From the NCBI GenBank assembly GCA_937990735.1, contig CALKQT010000003.1, positions 1 to 64,000 on the forward strand: a stretch of DNA of 64,000 nt, given 5' to 3'. Shown piece after piece: positions 56,087-64,000 of the stretch. Origin of the DNA: an uncultured Campylobacter sp. (lineage in GTDB: Bacteria > Campylobacterota > Campylobacteria > Campylobacterales > Campylobacteraceae). The stretch's first letter is position 1. Every line of letters starts with the position of its first letter. Below the pieces are notes generated by a model that was not told the DNA's origin, did no database searches, and worked only from the letters and a program-made list of their open reading frames with translations. The position numbers and the translations under genes are program-made.

Positions 56087-56917
56087 TTATTTTCCTTTCC
56101 TTCTTGAAATTATAAGCTTATCGCTCGCTTTTTTATGGCGAGTTTTATAGCCCTTCGTCGGCTTACCCCACGGAGTTACCGGATGGCGACCGGAGTTTTT
56201 CTTACCCTCGCCACCGCCGTGCGGGTGATCGACCGGGTTCATCGCAGAACCTCTGGTTTGAGGGCGGATACCTCTATGGCGATTACGTCCGGCTTTGCCG
56301 ATGACGACGTTTGCCCACTCTTCGTTGCCCACTACGCCGATACTGGCCATACACTCTGCGAGCACTCTTCTCATCTCACCGCTAGGCAGACGTAGAATGA
56401 CGTATTTTTCCTCTTTACCCATAAGCTGAGCATAGCCTCCGGCGCTACGTGCCATTTGAGCACCTTTGCCAGGTTTTAACTCGATATTGTGCAGGATGGT
56501 ACCTACAGGGATATTTTTCATCTTCATCGCGTTGCCCGGTTTAATATCTAATCCGCCCTCGGCAGCGGCTACTACGTCACCTACTTTAAGATCGTTAGGC
56601 TTAATAATGTAGCGCTTATCGCCGTCTGCGTATGAGATCAATGCGATTCGGCAGTTGCGATTCGGATCATATTCAATCGCCTCGACCTTGCCAGGAATGC
56701 CGAATTTATTTCGCTTAAAATCGATAATTCTATAAAGTTTAGCGGCTCCTGCTTGTTTATGGCGGCTGGTAATGCGACCGTTATTGTTTCTTCCGGCTGC
56801 GGCAGGAATTTTAACAAGCAAGCCTCTAACGCTAGCTTTTGCAGTGATATCCTCACTACTAAGCCCGGTCATAAATCTTCTACTTGGAGTATACGGTTTA
56901 TAAGTTTTAATTGCCAT
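56087..56917 (-). CDS. rplB: 50S ribosomal protein L2
   Basis: 276 residues, near the peptidyl-transferase centre. [16 protein letters not shown] starts it; the conserved [21 protein letters not shown] includes the functionally key histidine. It follows rplW by one base. Confidence 0.98.
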   Translation of the reverse strand: MAIKTYKPYTPSRRFMTGLSSEDITAKASVRGLLVKIPAAAGRNNNGRITSRHKQAGAAKLYRIIDFKRNKFGIPGKVEAIEYDPNRNCRIALISYADGDKRYIIKPNDLKVGDVVAAAEGGLDIKPGNAMKMKNIPVGTILHNIELKPGKGAQMARSAGGYAQLMGKEEKYVILRLPSGEMRRVLAECMASIGVVGNEEWANVVIGKAGRNRHRGIRPQTRGSAMNPVDHPHGGGEGKKNSGRHPVTPWGKPTKGYKTRHKKASDKLIISRRKGK

Positions 56918-56918
56918 T

Positions 56919-57200
56919 TTACGCCTCCACGCTTTCTAGACTTGCGCCCTCAGGTAGTTTGACGTAGAATTTTTTCACATCGTTTCTAGCGCCAGTTCTG
57001 CCTTTAAATCTTTTTACTTTGCCATCTTGTCTTAAAGAATTTATCTTTAGCGGAGTGATCCCGAAATAGTTCTTCAAAACGCTCTTTAGTCCGTTTTTCG
57101 TAACCGACGGGCTAGTTTGGATAACGACCACGCCGTTTTCTTGAAGACCGAGAGACTTTTCCGTATAAAGGATCGTTTTGATATCTGTTATATCTGCCAT
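56919..57200 (-). CDS. rplW: 50S ribosomal protein L23
   Basis: 93 residues with [20 protein letters not shown] and [20 protein letters not shown]; docks trigger factor and SRP at the tunnel exit. One base separates it from rplD. Confidence 0.96.
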   Translation of the reverse strand: MADITDIKTILYTEKSLGLQENGVVVIQTSPSVTKNGLKSVLKNYFGITPLKINSLRQDGKVKRFKGRTGARNDVKKFYVKLPEGASLESVEA

Positions 57201-57201
57201 T

Positions 57202-57816
57202 TTAGTCCTCTTTCACTATTGATTCAAATGCCGCTTTTTCGAATACGACCGAGCCGTAAACTGCAATTAGGTAAGCATTGACCTCGCTTGCATCGATGAC
57301 ATAGCAATTCTTAAGATTTCTATAGGCCAAAAGAGTTTGCGCGTCCAGCTCGTTTTTAACGATCAGCGCATCTCTAACGCCCAGCTTCTTAATAAAATTT
57401 GCCGCATCTTTAGTTTTGCCGCTTTTTAGCTCCAAATCGTCGAAGATAAAAATTTTACCCTCGTTTGCTTTCTCATTGATAGCAAATTCCAGCGCAAGTC
57501 GTTTTTGCTTTTTATTAACCTTCTGCTCGTAATTTCGCTCATTAGTCGGACCGAATGCGACCGCGCCGCCTACCCAGACATTGGTTCTGGTTGAGCCCGC
57601 ACGTGCGCCACCGCGACCCTTTTGTCGCCACGGTTTTTTACCGCCGCCGCTAACCTCGGCGCGAGTTTTAGCGTTAGCCGTATTTGCACGGAGCGAAGCA
57701 AGGTAAGATTTGACGTACAAATATAGATTGTGCGAATTAACCCCCGAAAATTTCGCAGGAATTTCAATTTCGCTTGCTTTTTCCAGTTTTTCGTTAAGCA
57801 CGCTTACTTTACTCAT
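57202..57816 (-). CDS. rplD: 50S ribosomal protein L4
   Basis: 204 residues; the tunnel loop [20 protein letters not shown] is intact. In E. coli L4 represses the S10 operon through its leader; that mechanism is not evident in the short leader here. The start overlaps rplC by four bases. Confidence 0.97.
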   Translation of the reverse strand: MSKVSVLNEKLEKASEIEIPAKFSGVNSHNLYLYVKSYLASLRANTANAKTRAEVSGGGKKPWRQKGRGGARAGSTRTNVWVGGAVAFGPTNERNYEQKVNKKQKRLALEFAINEKANEGKIFIFDDLELKSGKTKDAANFIKKLGVRDALIVKNELDAQTLLAYRNLKNCYVIDASEVNAYLIAVYGSVVFEKAAFESIVKED

Positions 57817-58391
57817 TTTACTATCCTTATTCTGCCCATTGCTCCGTTAAATCCAGGAACCGAGCCTTTAAGCACCAAAATTTTATTCTCGGCATCAAAG
57901 CTTACGACTTCGTTTTTGGCAGTGATCGTTTCGTTTCCAGTGTGTCCCGCCATCCTCATACCAGGCTGAACGCGACCCGGCCACTCGCAGTTGCCGATCG
58001 AGCCCGGTCTTCGGTGAAAGCGGCTGCCGTGTGCTGCAGGACCACCTGCAAAGCCATGGCGCTTAATAACTCCCTGATAGCCTTTGCCCTTGGATTTAAA
58101 ACTTACTTTAACGATCTTAGCTTGGCTCAAAACATCTAAATTTTGATCACCAAGCTCGGCATTTTCTAAGCTTAGAGTCGCAAATTTATTAAATTCCTTG
58201 CTTAGACTATATTTCTTTTGAATTCCAGCGATAGCTTTATTATACGCTTTTCCCTCTGCGTATGCTACGATAGCTTTTTTCTCATCGCAAACTTCGCAAA
58301 TTTTGGTATTGATAAGTCGCAGAAGCGTCACGGGCGTGCTGCTCGTGTCGATCGTCCTACTCATACCTATTTTTTCTACAATATATTCCAT
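57813..58391 (-). CDS. rplC: 50S ribosomal protein L3
   Basis: 192 residues with [20 protein letters not shown] and [20 protein letters not shown], the loop reaching the peptidyl-transferase centre (the methylated glutamine of E. coli is replaced here by another residue class). It is 11 bases after rpsJ. Confidence 0.97.
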   Translation of the reverse strand: MEYIVEKIGMSRTIDTSSTPVTLLRLINTKICEVCDEKKAIVAYAEGKAYNKAIAGIQKKYSLSKEFNKFATLSLENAELGDQNLDVLSQAKIVKVSFKSKGKGYQGVIKRHGFAGGPAAHGSRFHRRPGSIGNCEWPGRVQPGMRMAGHTGNETITAKNEVVSFDAENKILVLKGSVPGFNGAMGRIRIVK

Positions 58392-58402
58392 TGTTTTACC
58401 CC

Positions 58403-58714
58403 TTATTTGCCCATCGCGTGAACTTCGACGTTGACTTCCGGAGCCAAATCAAGCTTAGTTAGCGAATCAACCGTATCTGGCGTAGCCGCTACGATGTCTA
58501 ACATACGAGCGTGAATTTTCATCTCAAACTGCTCTCTGGAGTCTTTATTTACGTGCGGAGATCTTAAAACGGTGTAGCGTTTAATCTTCGTAGGCATCGG
58601 CACGGGACCTCTGACGTCCGCACCTGTTCTTTTTACGGCTTCAACGATAGCCGAAACTGTGCGATCTAAAACTCGATGGTCATAAGCCTTGAGTTTTAAC
58701 CTAATTTTTTGCAT
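58403..58714 (-). CDS. rpsJ: 30S ribosomal protein S10
   Basis: 103 residues starting [20 protein letters not shown] and including [21 protein letters not shown]. The ATG follows AAGGAAAAGTG. It is the first gene of the operon, about 57 bases after the predicted transcription start. It also forms the NusB partner in antitermination. Confidence 0.98.
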   Translation of the reverse strand: MQKIRLKLKAYDHRVLDRTVSAIVEAVKRTGADVRGPVPMPTKIKRYTVLRSPHVNKDSREQFEMKIHARMLDIVAATPDTVDSLTKLDLAPEVNVEVHAMGK

Positions 58715-58777
58715 CACTTTTCCTTAATAAAGAACTTGTCGCAACGCGCGACCCTTTGTTTCAAACAAAAGACGCAC

Positions 58778-58806
58778 ATTATATAAAAGCGCTCCGGCTT
58801 TGTCAA
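58778..58806 (-). promoter_or_regulatory. Consensus sigma-70 promoter of the S10 operon
   Basis: On the minus strand, TTGACA (58801-58806) and TATAAT (58778-58783) are both exact consensus and are separated by exactly 17 bases. Transcription should start near 58771. The short leader contains a GTCGC-GCGTT-GCGAC hairpin. This is the only perfect -35/-10 pair I found in the window. Confidence 0.88.
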
Positions 58807-58830
58807 GAAAATAGCCAAATTTTATGGAAA

Positions 58831-58852
58831 TATTTCCTTTTAATAAGGAAAA
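58831..58852. repeat. 22-bp palindromic element, copy 1
   Basis: TATTTCCTTTTAATAAGGAAAA occurs here and again at 58957-58978. It contains the dyad TTTCCTT-TTAA-TAAGGAAA. It lies just upstream of the S10 promoter, in the gap shared with the divergent ATPase gene. Confidence 0.8.
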
Positions 58853-58956
58853 ATATATAGAATTTCGAAAATTTTTAGGGTGCTGAAAATTTTCAATACA
58901 AAAATTTTTAGATAAATTTAAAATAGATATAAAAATTTCATAGGATTTTTCAGATT

Positions 58957-58978
58957 TATTTCCTTTTAATAAGGAAAA
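58957..58978. repeat. 22-bp palindromic element, copy 2
   Basis: This second exact copy ends 16 bases before the ATPase start codon, 126 bases from copy 1. Its AAGGA is too far from the start codon to be an efficient ribosome binding site. A pair of identical dyads at this spacing suggests a binding site, for a protein that could loop DNA or act on both promoters, or small hairpins in the RNA. Confidence 0.8.
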
Positions 58979-58994
58979 TTTTAAAATACTTGAT

Positions 58995-60326
58995 ATGAAT
59001 GATCTAAAATTTTTTTACGAAAACCCGCCGGAATTTATGGGCTTTATTCCGCGCAAAAGAGGTATAGACTCGCCCAAAACTATAATATACGGAGTGCTAA
59101 ATTCCGGCAAAAGCGCCGTGCTGAAAAATGAAATTTCAGAACTTAAAAAAGACGAAATTTTGTATCTAAATTTAGCCGATCTACGCCTTGAAGAGGCGGT
59201 AGCGAATGATGGAATTTTTGTATCTAGAAATAGTGCGGACAATACAAAGGCTAGCGCAGCAAATGAATATGAAATAAGTAGAGAAGCTACGTTAGACGCG
59301 GAAATTTCGGATATAGATAAATTTTACCGCGCCGCCGTAAAAAATACAGATACAAAAAACGCAAGCGCAAATGGCTCAAACAATGCAAAAAATGCGGAGT
59401 TCTACAGCACAAAAAACAGGAGCGAGAATTTCTTCCGCGAGATCAAAGAATTTTTAGTGGCAAACGAGCAAATTTCATCGCTTTTTTTAGATAATTTTAA
59501 TAGCGCCGATTTTGAAATTTCATCGCTTCAAAGCTTCGCCGAAGGGCTAAATTTAAAGCGCTTTATAATTTCTACTCGCGATAGAGAGTTAGTTTTGCCG
59601 GGCTTTGAACGGCTTGAGCTTTTGCCGCTTTCGTTTGAGGAATTTATCGCCTTCGACAAGCGCCACAACGAGATAAACTCGATGATTTCGGCATTTTTAG
59701 CCCAAGGCGGCGGCGCAAAAAACCCCTTCATAGCGCCTGCCGAAATTTTAGAATTTGAGCAGAAGCTGCTTGCGGCAAACTTTAGCCACACGGAAATTTT
59801 AATCCTCAAAGAGTGCCTAGGTTTCGTCCACGCCGCGTTTAGCGCAAATAAAATTTACACCGCGCTAAAGCCGCGCATCAAGATCTCCAAAGACGCCGTA
59901 TACGGCACTATCGCCAAACTTGAGCAGGAAAATTTCATCAGATTTTTAAGCAAAGCTGGCGAGCCCGCGCGCGCAAAAAAGCTATATTTTTCGCATTTTA
60001 ATATACGCGAAATTTTAACAAGCAAAAAGGACTTCTCGAAAAAATTTGCCAACGTCCTTTTTTGCGAGCTTTTGGGGCTAAATACGCCGATTTTTTACAC
60101 AAAAGAGCTGGATTTTTACCTGCCTGCTCTAAAAATGGGGGTTCTCGTCATCCCATTCAGCGACGCAGACATTATCTTTTTAAAATTCCGCAAAATTTTA
60201 AGCGCGCTCAAGAAGCTCGGTATCACGAGCCTAAAGGTTGTTTCTATGGCAAACTCCGGTAAGCTCGAGATTGAGGGCATCCGCTGCAATGTCGTGCCGT
60301 TTCATGAATTCGTGCTTAGCTTCTAA
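58995..60326 (+). CDS. AAA_14-like ATPase with winged-helix C-terminal part
   Basis: A 443-residue ATP-binding protein of the AAA_14 (DUF4143-like) type. Walker A GVLNSGKS is at 33-40, the Walker B strand SSLFLDNF at 161-168, a sensor-like STRDREL at 193-199 and the signature LLPLSFEEF at 209-217. Residues 70-145 are a low-complexity Asn/Ala/Lys/Glu insertion. The C-terminal half holds a likely winged helix and a dimer-like domain. Function is unknown; relatives include stress or toxin-linked ATPases. The gene is preceded by two palindromic elements and is AT-rich. It stands alone in front of the S10 operon. Confidence 0.82.
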   Translation: MNDLKFFYENPPEFMGFIPRKRGIDSPKTIIYGVLNSGKSAVLKNEISELKKDEILYLNLADLRLEEAVANDGIFVSRNSADNTKASAANEYEISREATLDAEISDIDKFYRAAVKNTDTKNASANGSNNAKNAEFYSTKNRSENFFREIKEFLVANEQISSLFLDNFNSADFEISSLQSFAEGLNLKRFIISTRDRELVLPGFERLELLPLSFEEFIAFDKRHNEINSMISAFLAQGGGAKNPFIAPAEILEFEQKLLAANFSHTEILILKECLGFVHAAFSANKIYTALKPRIKISKDAVYGTIAKLEQENFIRFLSKAGEPARAKKLYFSHFNIREILTSKKDFSKKFANVLFCELLGLNTPIFYTKELDFYLPALKMGVLVIPFSDADIIFLKFRKILSALKKLGITSLKVVSMANSGKLEIEGIRCNVVPFHEFVLSF

Positions 60327-60330
60327 TTAT

Positions 60331-60371
60331 TGACACTTCATATCATAAAAATACAAATTTTATGATATAAT
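60331..60371 (+). promoter_or_regulatory. Promoter overlapped by a perfect 10-bp dyad
   Basis: ATATCATAAA (60341-60350) and its exact complement TTTATGATAT (60359-60368) flank an 8-base spacer. The right arm overlaps TATAAT (60366-60371), and TTGACA lies at 60331-60336, though its distance to that -10 box is longer than ideal. A repressor bound here would cover the promoter of the gene at 60409. Confidence 0.6.
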
Positions 60372-60408
60372 TTTGGTAAGCCCATATCAATTACATAAGG
60401 GAAAGTCG

Positions 60409-60744
60409 ATGATCAAATTAAAAGATAAACTCATTTATGAAACGCTAAAACTGGTCGAATCGCAAGGCGAAGATGGGCTTTTGTGTCGCAATAAGCAAAG
60501 CGATGCAGAGTTTATGAGGCCCGTGAACGAATTCGCAGCTGCGAGTGGGCGCAACTACACCTCGATCAAATCGACTCTTGACATAATTCATAAAAACTGG
60601 GGCTATCTGCAGCGCGAAAGCATTAAGGATACGGGGCTTGATGCAGGCAAGGCGTCGAAGATTTTCATCTACCGCCTATGCGAGGCAGGGCGAAGCTTTA
60701 TCGAAAAATACGAAAAAGCCCTCGTCCAAAACACCGACAAATAG
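60409..60744 (+). CDS. Small putative winged-helix protein, possible autorepressor
   Basis: A 111-residue protein of unknown family. Helices run through LKDKLIYETLKLVESQGEDG and PVNEFAAASGRNYTSIKS, the latter looking like a recognition helix region, followed by a Tyr/Leu-rich turn and a C-terminal charged helix. The charge pattern and length suggest a small DNA-binding protein. The ATG at 60409 has AAGGGAAAGTCG; a longer frame upstream has no signal. A perfect dyad covers its promoter, which fits autorepression, but this is inference. Confidence 0.6.
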   Translation: MIKLKDKLIYETLKLVESQGEDGLLCRNKQSDAEFMRPVNEFAAASGRNYTSIKSTLDIIHKNWGYLQRESIKDTGLDAGKASKIFIYRLCEAGRSFIEKYEKALVQNTDK

Positions 60745-60850
60745 CCCAAAATTAAAAATTTTAAGCGCCGATTAGATAGAATTCTTTAATTTCACGTGGA
60801 GCGACAGAATTTCATTTTTATGCGACTCGCCTTAAAAAAAGGAGATGAAA

Positions 60851-61012
60851 ATGCTGGATTTTATAGTAAAAATGTTCGCCTGGAAAGCCAAATTGAAAGT
60901 TAAGGAGGAATACAATAAAGAATTCGACGATCTATCATCCATGCGCTCAATCTTGCGCTTTATAATACTTCTTGTCATACTTGGCATTTTGGCTAAAATA
61001 AAATATATGTAA
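60851..61012 (+). CDS. Tiny membrane protein, 53 residues
   Basis: Residues 1-30 form an amphipathic charged part (KMFAWKAKLKVKEEYNKEFDD) and residues 32-50 a hydrophobic segment (SILRFIILLVILGILAKI), so it is a single-pass protein. A strong AAAGGAGATGAAA supports the ATG at 60851. It is followed four bases later by another tiny membrane protein gene. Unknown function; could be a phage-type or toxin-like membrane peptide. Confidence 0.6.
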   Translation: MLDFIVKMFAWKAKLKVKEEYNKEFDDLSSMRSILRFIILLVILGILAKIKYM

Positions 61013-61016
61013 GCTC

Positions 61017-61163
61017 ATGAAAGATACATTTTTAGATATTGCGCTCGTTTTATTTGGCATAGCTATGCTTGTCGCGATACGACAAAAATCTTTATTAAAA
61101 TTTATAATTTTCGTCGTAATTTTAGCGCTCGCCAGAGAGTTAATCATCAGGATTTATGCCTAG
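61017..61163 (+). CDS. Tiny membrane protein, 48 residues
   Basis: Two hydrophobic segments (about 6-22 and 27-44) separated by a short RQKSL loop, so a hairpin membrane protein. No clear ribosome binding site precedes it, but it starts four bases after the preceding stop, which fits translational coupling. Unknown function. Confidence 0.55.
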   Translation: MKDTFLDIALVLFGIAMLVAIRQKSLLKFIIFVVILALARELIIRIYA

Positions 61164-61857
61164 TTTCGGCGAAACCGACGCGGATGGAATTTAAAATTTA
61201 AACGACAAAATGACGGCGCGACGGAATTCGGCGGGCGCAAATTTTAAATTTCGCCGTAACCACACTATGCTTTTATCGTCATTAGCGAATTCTACCACGC
61301 TTCAAGAATTACCGTATCGATAAATCTAGCTTTTATCGTCAATGACAGATTTCACCCGCCGCGAGGATTTGCGCTTGGATACCGCGTTTTCTGCTATTAG
61401 TGGCGGAATTTCTCTCGTGTGAACACGACGGAATTTTTGCGGCGGTAGCAAAATTTATAAACCAAATGAGCGGGTTAGAGCGTAAATTTTATAATGCTAT
61501 AACGCTTAAATTCCGCAGAAGCCTAAATTAATGCGATACAAATGTGAAATTCAAGCAAAAATTTTAAATTTAGTAGCAAAATTCCGCGCGCTGAAATCTT
61601 AAAATTTTATTTCATAAAATTCCGAAATTTAGGAATTAAATTTTGCAGTGAAGCGCCAAATTTTACTTCGCAATTAAAATTCTCACGCAAACCATCCCCG
61701 AAAATTTTAAAATTTCATCATCATAAAATTTTAAGATTCCAATGTCGTATTGCAAATATATTATTTTATAAAACGGAGCGAAAAGCGAAATCTTACATAA
61801 ATTACATTCGAAAATTTTACGAATTCTCGCGCAAACCGGCTCAAAATTCCGCTCTGT
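61164..61857. other. Noncoding, AT-rich stretch before dapF end
   Basis: About 690 bases without a gene. The 13-base word GCTTTTATCGTCA occurs at 61269 and 61329, exactly 60 bases apart, followed by similar sequences, so a short decayed tandem repeat is possible. The rest is words of AAATTTTA. The terminator for dapF should lie here; no clear hairpin was found. Confidence 0.4.
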
Positions 61858-62736
61858 CTATTCTACGTATCCGATAAATTCGCCATCGAAAGTATGCCTA
61901 ACATCGCCGCGAAAGTAAATTTTACCTCCATCTCCTAAGCGCAAATTTAGCGTTTCACCGCTTGCAGGTATCACGCGGATATCGGGAGCTAGCCCCATAT
62001 TTTCGACGCCTGCGATGAAGCATGCTGCCATCCCCGTACCGCATGCGAGAGTTTCGGCTTCTACGCCACGCTCAAAGGTGCGCACCTTTAAAATTTTGCT
62101 TGCGAGGCGACTTTGAACTAACGCATAATTGACGTTAGCGTTATACTTTTCACGCAGGTTGCGGGCCAGCGCGGCGTCGAACTCATTTAAATCGCTAACA
62201 AAAGTTACTAAGTGCGGCACTCCTGTGTTATAAAAATACCACGTTAGCCCTGCTTCTTCAAAGCTTTCGCCTAGGCGTTTGGGGCATGTTAGCATTACCT
62301 CGACGTTAGCTACTAACGCGTGAGCGTTAGGGCGAAGATTGAAAATCTCGCCGAAGCTTACATTGCGTAGCTCACCGCGCATGCTTTCGCTCAAATTTCC
62401 GCCGAAAATACCGAAAATTTCGCCGCTAATTACGCCTGCGCCGCTTAGGAATTTCATGCTCTGCGCGGCCAAGAAATTCTCATACGCATACATGCATCCC
62501 GCGCGCGAGCCGTTGCCGCACATATCGGCGGTGCTGCCGTCGCTATTATAAAATTCCCACTCGAAATTTATTCCCTCGATACCGTTAAATTTCGGCAGTA
62601 CGACGATAAGCCCGTCGGCGCCTACTCCATCGCGCCTATCACATAGCTCACGCGCTAGCTTGGATCTATCCGCCTTAACTGAATCCGTAAATATTACGAA
62701 ATCATTTCCGCTCGCATTATATTTTGAAATTTTCAT
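61858..62736 (-). CDS. dapF: Diaminopimelate epimerase
   Basis: DapF interconverts LL- and meso-diaminopimelate for lysine and peptidoglycan. Both catalytic cysteine sites are intact: ADMCGNGSR (about residue 75) and LACGTGMAA (about 230). The start KISKYNASGNDFV is the family's usual. Of two adjacent ATG codons the second, at 62736, is at the better distance from GAGG; the first would add one residue. Gene order with coaE, interrupted by a Sel1 gene, follows C. jejuni. The message contains many ACTAACG/CGTTAG words. Confidence 0.96.
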   Translation of the reverse strand: MKISKYNASGNDFVIFTDSVKADRSKLARELCDRRDGVGADGLIVVLPKFNGIEGINFEWEFYNSDGSTADMCGNGSRAGCMYAYENFLAAQSMKFLSGAGVISGEIFGIFGGNLSESMRGELRNVSFGEIFNLRPNAHALVANVEVMLTCPKRLGESFEEAGLTWYFYNTGVPHLVTFVSDLNEFDAALARNLREKYNANVNYALVQSRLASKILKVRTFERGVEAETLACGTGMAACFIAGVENMGLAPDIRVIPASGETLNLRLGDGGKIYFRGDVRHTFDGEFIGYVE

Positions 62737-62913
62737 CATCTACCTCGCAAATTTTTAAAATTACTAACGCTCACTAACGCTTTATTAAAATTTTACTTCT
62801 ATCTAAATTTAGGCGCATCGCTTATTCCTAGGCTTTACTAAGACTCAATTTACTAACGTATCTTCTTTCGTGAGCCCATTTTGTTACGCGCCTTTCACAA
62901 TGGATGTTAGAGC

Positions 62914-63834
62914 CTACCTCATAGCCTTTAAATGCTCGCAACCATCAAATCTTCCGAGCTTGCAAGCCTTTTCATAAAGCTCGCGCGCCTTCTTTTTATC
63001 TTTCGCTACGCCCCAACCCTTTTCGTATTGATACGCTAAATTTGAGCAGGCTAGCGGCTCGTCGCTTTTCTCGCACGCTTCGCTAAAATACTTCGCAGCA
63101 AGCGCGTGATCCTTTTGCCCGCCGTCGCCCTTAAAATACGTAACGCCCAAATTTACGCACGAATCCACGTGTCCTTGCTCACAAGCCCTCGTAAAAAATG
63201 TCCTAGCCCTGTCCGCGTCTTTTTTCACGCCGTCGCCGAGGACGTAGCTAAGCCCTAGGTTATGGCACGCCTCTACCTGCCCCATCTTGCAAGCCTTGAT
63301 CAAAAGCTCGATCGCCTTTTTCACGTCGGGATAGACGCCGAGCCCCTTTTTATAGTTGTATGCAAGGCTCGCGCACCCCTCGCTGCTGTTTTTCTTGCAG
63401 GCGTCGCTAAAAAGCTCATTCGCCCTCTTGCGATCCTGCGCTACCCCCTGCCCGTCATTGTAGAGCAACCCCAAATAGACGCAGCCCTTCTGCTCGCCGA
63501 GCTTGCACGCCCTGTCGTAATAGCGCGCGGCCTGCCTGAAGCTTCTATTTGAGTCGTATGCATAGCCCAAATTTGCGCAGTCTAGCGCGTTTTCCTCGCC
63601 ACCTGCGTCGCAGTTACGCTGCAGCTCATTTATCACGCGGTTTAGTTTTTTACAATCCATCTCGCTCCCCGCGGCGCAGCCCTTCCTTAGATCGTCGATC
63701 TCTGCCGCAGCGCCCGTCGCAAACAGCGCGGAGAGCAAAACCGCTCGCGCTGTAAATTTTAACCGCTCTTTAAGCGATGCGCTTTTAAAATTTTGAAATT
63801 TAGCGCCCTTTTGGGCGCGGCTACCGATCCTCAT
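62914..63834 (-). CDS. Sel1-repeat (Hcp-like) exported protein
   Basis: About 306 residues from the ATG with AAGGAAAAGGCG. A basic N-terminus and a hydrophobic run (FTARAVLLSALFATGAAA) make a likely signal peptide. The mature part is a chain of Sel1-like repeats of about 36 residues (typical units: AAKYFSEACEKSDEPLAC, ACKLGEQKGCVYLGLLYN) with paired cysteines, as in Helicobacter Hcp proteins, so disulfides are probable. Such proteins are periplasmic or secreted adaptors, sometimes binding beta-lactams. Its position between dapF and coaE looks inserted. Confidence 0.88.
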   Translation of the reverse strand: MRIGSRAQKGAKFQNFKSASLKERLKFTARAVLLSALFATGAAAEIDDLRKGCAAGSEMDCKKLNRVINELQRNCDAGGEENALDCANLGYAYDSNRSFRQAARYYDRACKLGEQKGCVYLGLLYNDGQGVAQDRKRANELFSDACKKNSSEGCASLAYNYKKGLGVYPDVKKAIELLIKACKMGQVEACHNLGLSYVLGDGVKKDADRARTFFTRACEQGHVDSCVNLGVTYFKGDGGQKDHALAAKYFSEACEKSDEPLACSNLAYQYEKGWGVAKDKKKARELYEKACKLGRFDGCEHLKAMR

Positions 63835-63902
63835 CGCCTTTTCCTTTATTTTTAGTCTCATCTTAATTCGCGTAGAAATTTTACGAGCTCTCGCGCAAAG
63901 GG

Positions 63903-64000
63903 CTAAATTTTATCTTTTAGCTCTTTTAAAAATCTCTCCACCGCGGCCTTAAGCGCGGCAAGATCGCCACTATTGTCTATCACAAAATCCGCCATGTCGC
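63903..64000 (-). CDS. coaE: Dephospho-CoA kinase, C-terminal end only
   Basis: The window ends inside this gene. The visible 32 residues end in ADFVIDNSGDLAALKAAVERF and a Lys-rich tail, matching the C-terminus of dephospho-CoA kinase, whose role is the last step of coenzyme A synthesis. Its position next to dapF matches C. jejuni. The rest lies beyond the window. Confidence 0.75.
   Translation of the reverse strand, partial: DMADFVIDNSGDLAALKAAVERFLKELKDKI

Noticed and set aside
1..64000. CRISPR array, rRNA operon, prophage or intact insertion sequence
   Set aside because: No regularly spaced repeats, rRNA sequence, integrase or transposase-like frame was seen on either strand.

Overview
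The window is a chromosomal segment of an epsilonproteobacterium, almost certainly a Campylobacter. The evidence is gene order: malic enzyme–gltX–SurA-like chaperone, fabZ–lpxA–clpX–mreB–mreC–carB, dapB–purF, NifU-like–murE–YbaB–ispA–tkt and dapF–coaE all follow the C. jejuni arrangement from memory, and the ribosomal-protein genes are split into two loci as in that genus. Base composition looks near the mid-40s % GC, well above C. jejuni, so one of the higher-GC species (C. gracilis, C. rectus, C. showae or C. curvus) is more likely; this species guess is inference.

Layout. 0-2 kb: small AT-rich orphan genes and a DUF4197 exported protein. 2-9.7 kb: central metabolism (gdhA, mqnA, pncB with a riding lipoprotein, malic enzyme, gltX) with a divergent SurA-like chaperone. 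10-18.9 kb: a minus-strand envelope and division run (queH, fabZ, lpxA, clpX, mreB, mreC, carB), largely overlapping or abutting and probably co-transcribed. 18.9-26 kb: a large AsmA-like DUF748 protein, dapB, a broken nucleotidyltransferase, purF, a DUF488 protein and a tandem molybdopterin-binding protein. 26-29.6 kb: a decaying accessory stretch with one intact flavin reductase and one peroxiredoxin among at least three gene remnants. 30.8-34.1 kb: the infA–rpmJ–rpsM–rpsK–rpsD–rpoA–rplQ operon. 34.1-41.8 kb: an L,D-transpeptidase, then NifU-like, murE, panD, ybaB, ispA, tkt and a GyrI-like protein. 42.1-47.8 kb: tRNA-Ser(CGA), a GrpB-family protein, a threonine-synthase-like enzyme with RidA and a divergent YheO-type regulator, and a phosphoethanolamine transferase. 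48.3-58.8 kb: the S10/spc operon (rpsJ to secY, then map) on the minus strand behind a consensus sigma-70 promoter. 59-61.2 kb: an AAA ATPase, a small possibly DNA-binding protein preceded by a perfect dyad, and two tiny membrane proteins. 61.9-64 kb: dapF, a Sel1-repeat protein and the end of coaE.

Most genes are housekeeping. Less explained material is (i) the ATPase / small regulator / mini-membrane-protein island at 58.8-61.2 kb, with a duplicated 22-bp palindromic element and a dyad at a promoter; (ii) the PLP enzyme–RidA–YheO-type regulator unit; (iii) several perfect inverted repeats in leaders; and (iv) a strong preference for the hexamer AAATTT that appears to override local codon usage. 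I found no CRISPR array, rRNA operon, prophage or intact insertion sequence. Coordinates were read by eye from the sequence; functions are assigned from motif recognition and remembered gene order, with no database search.
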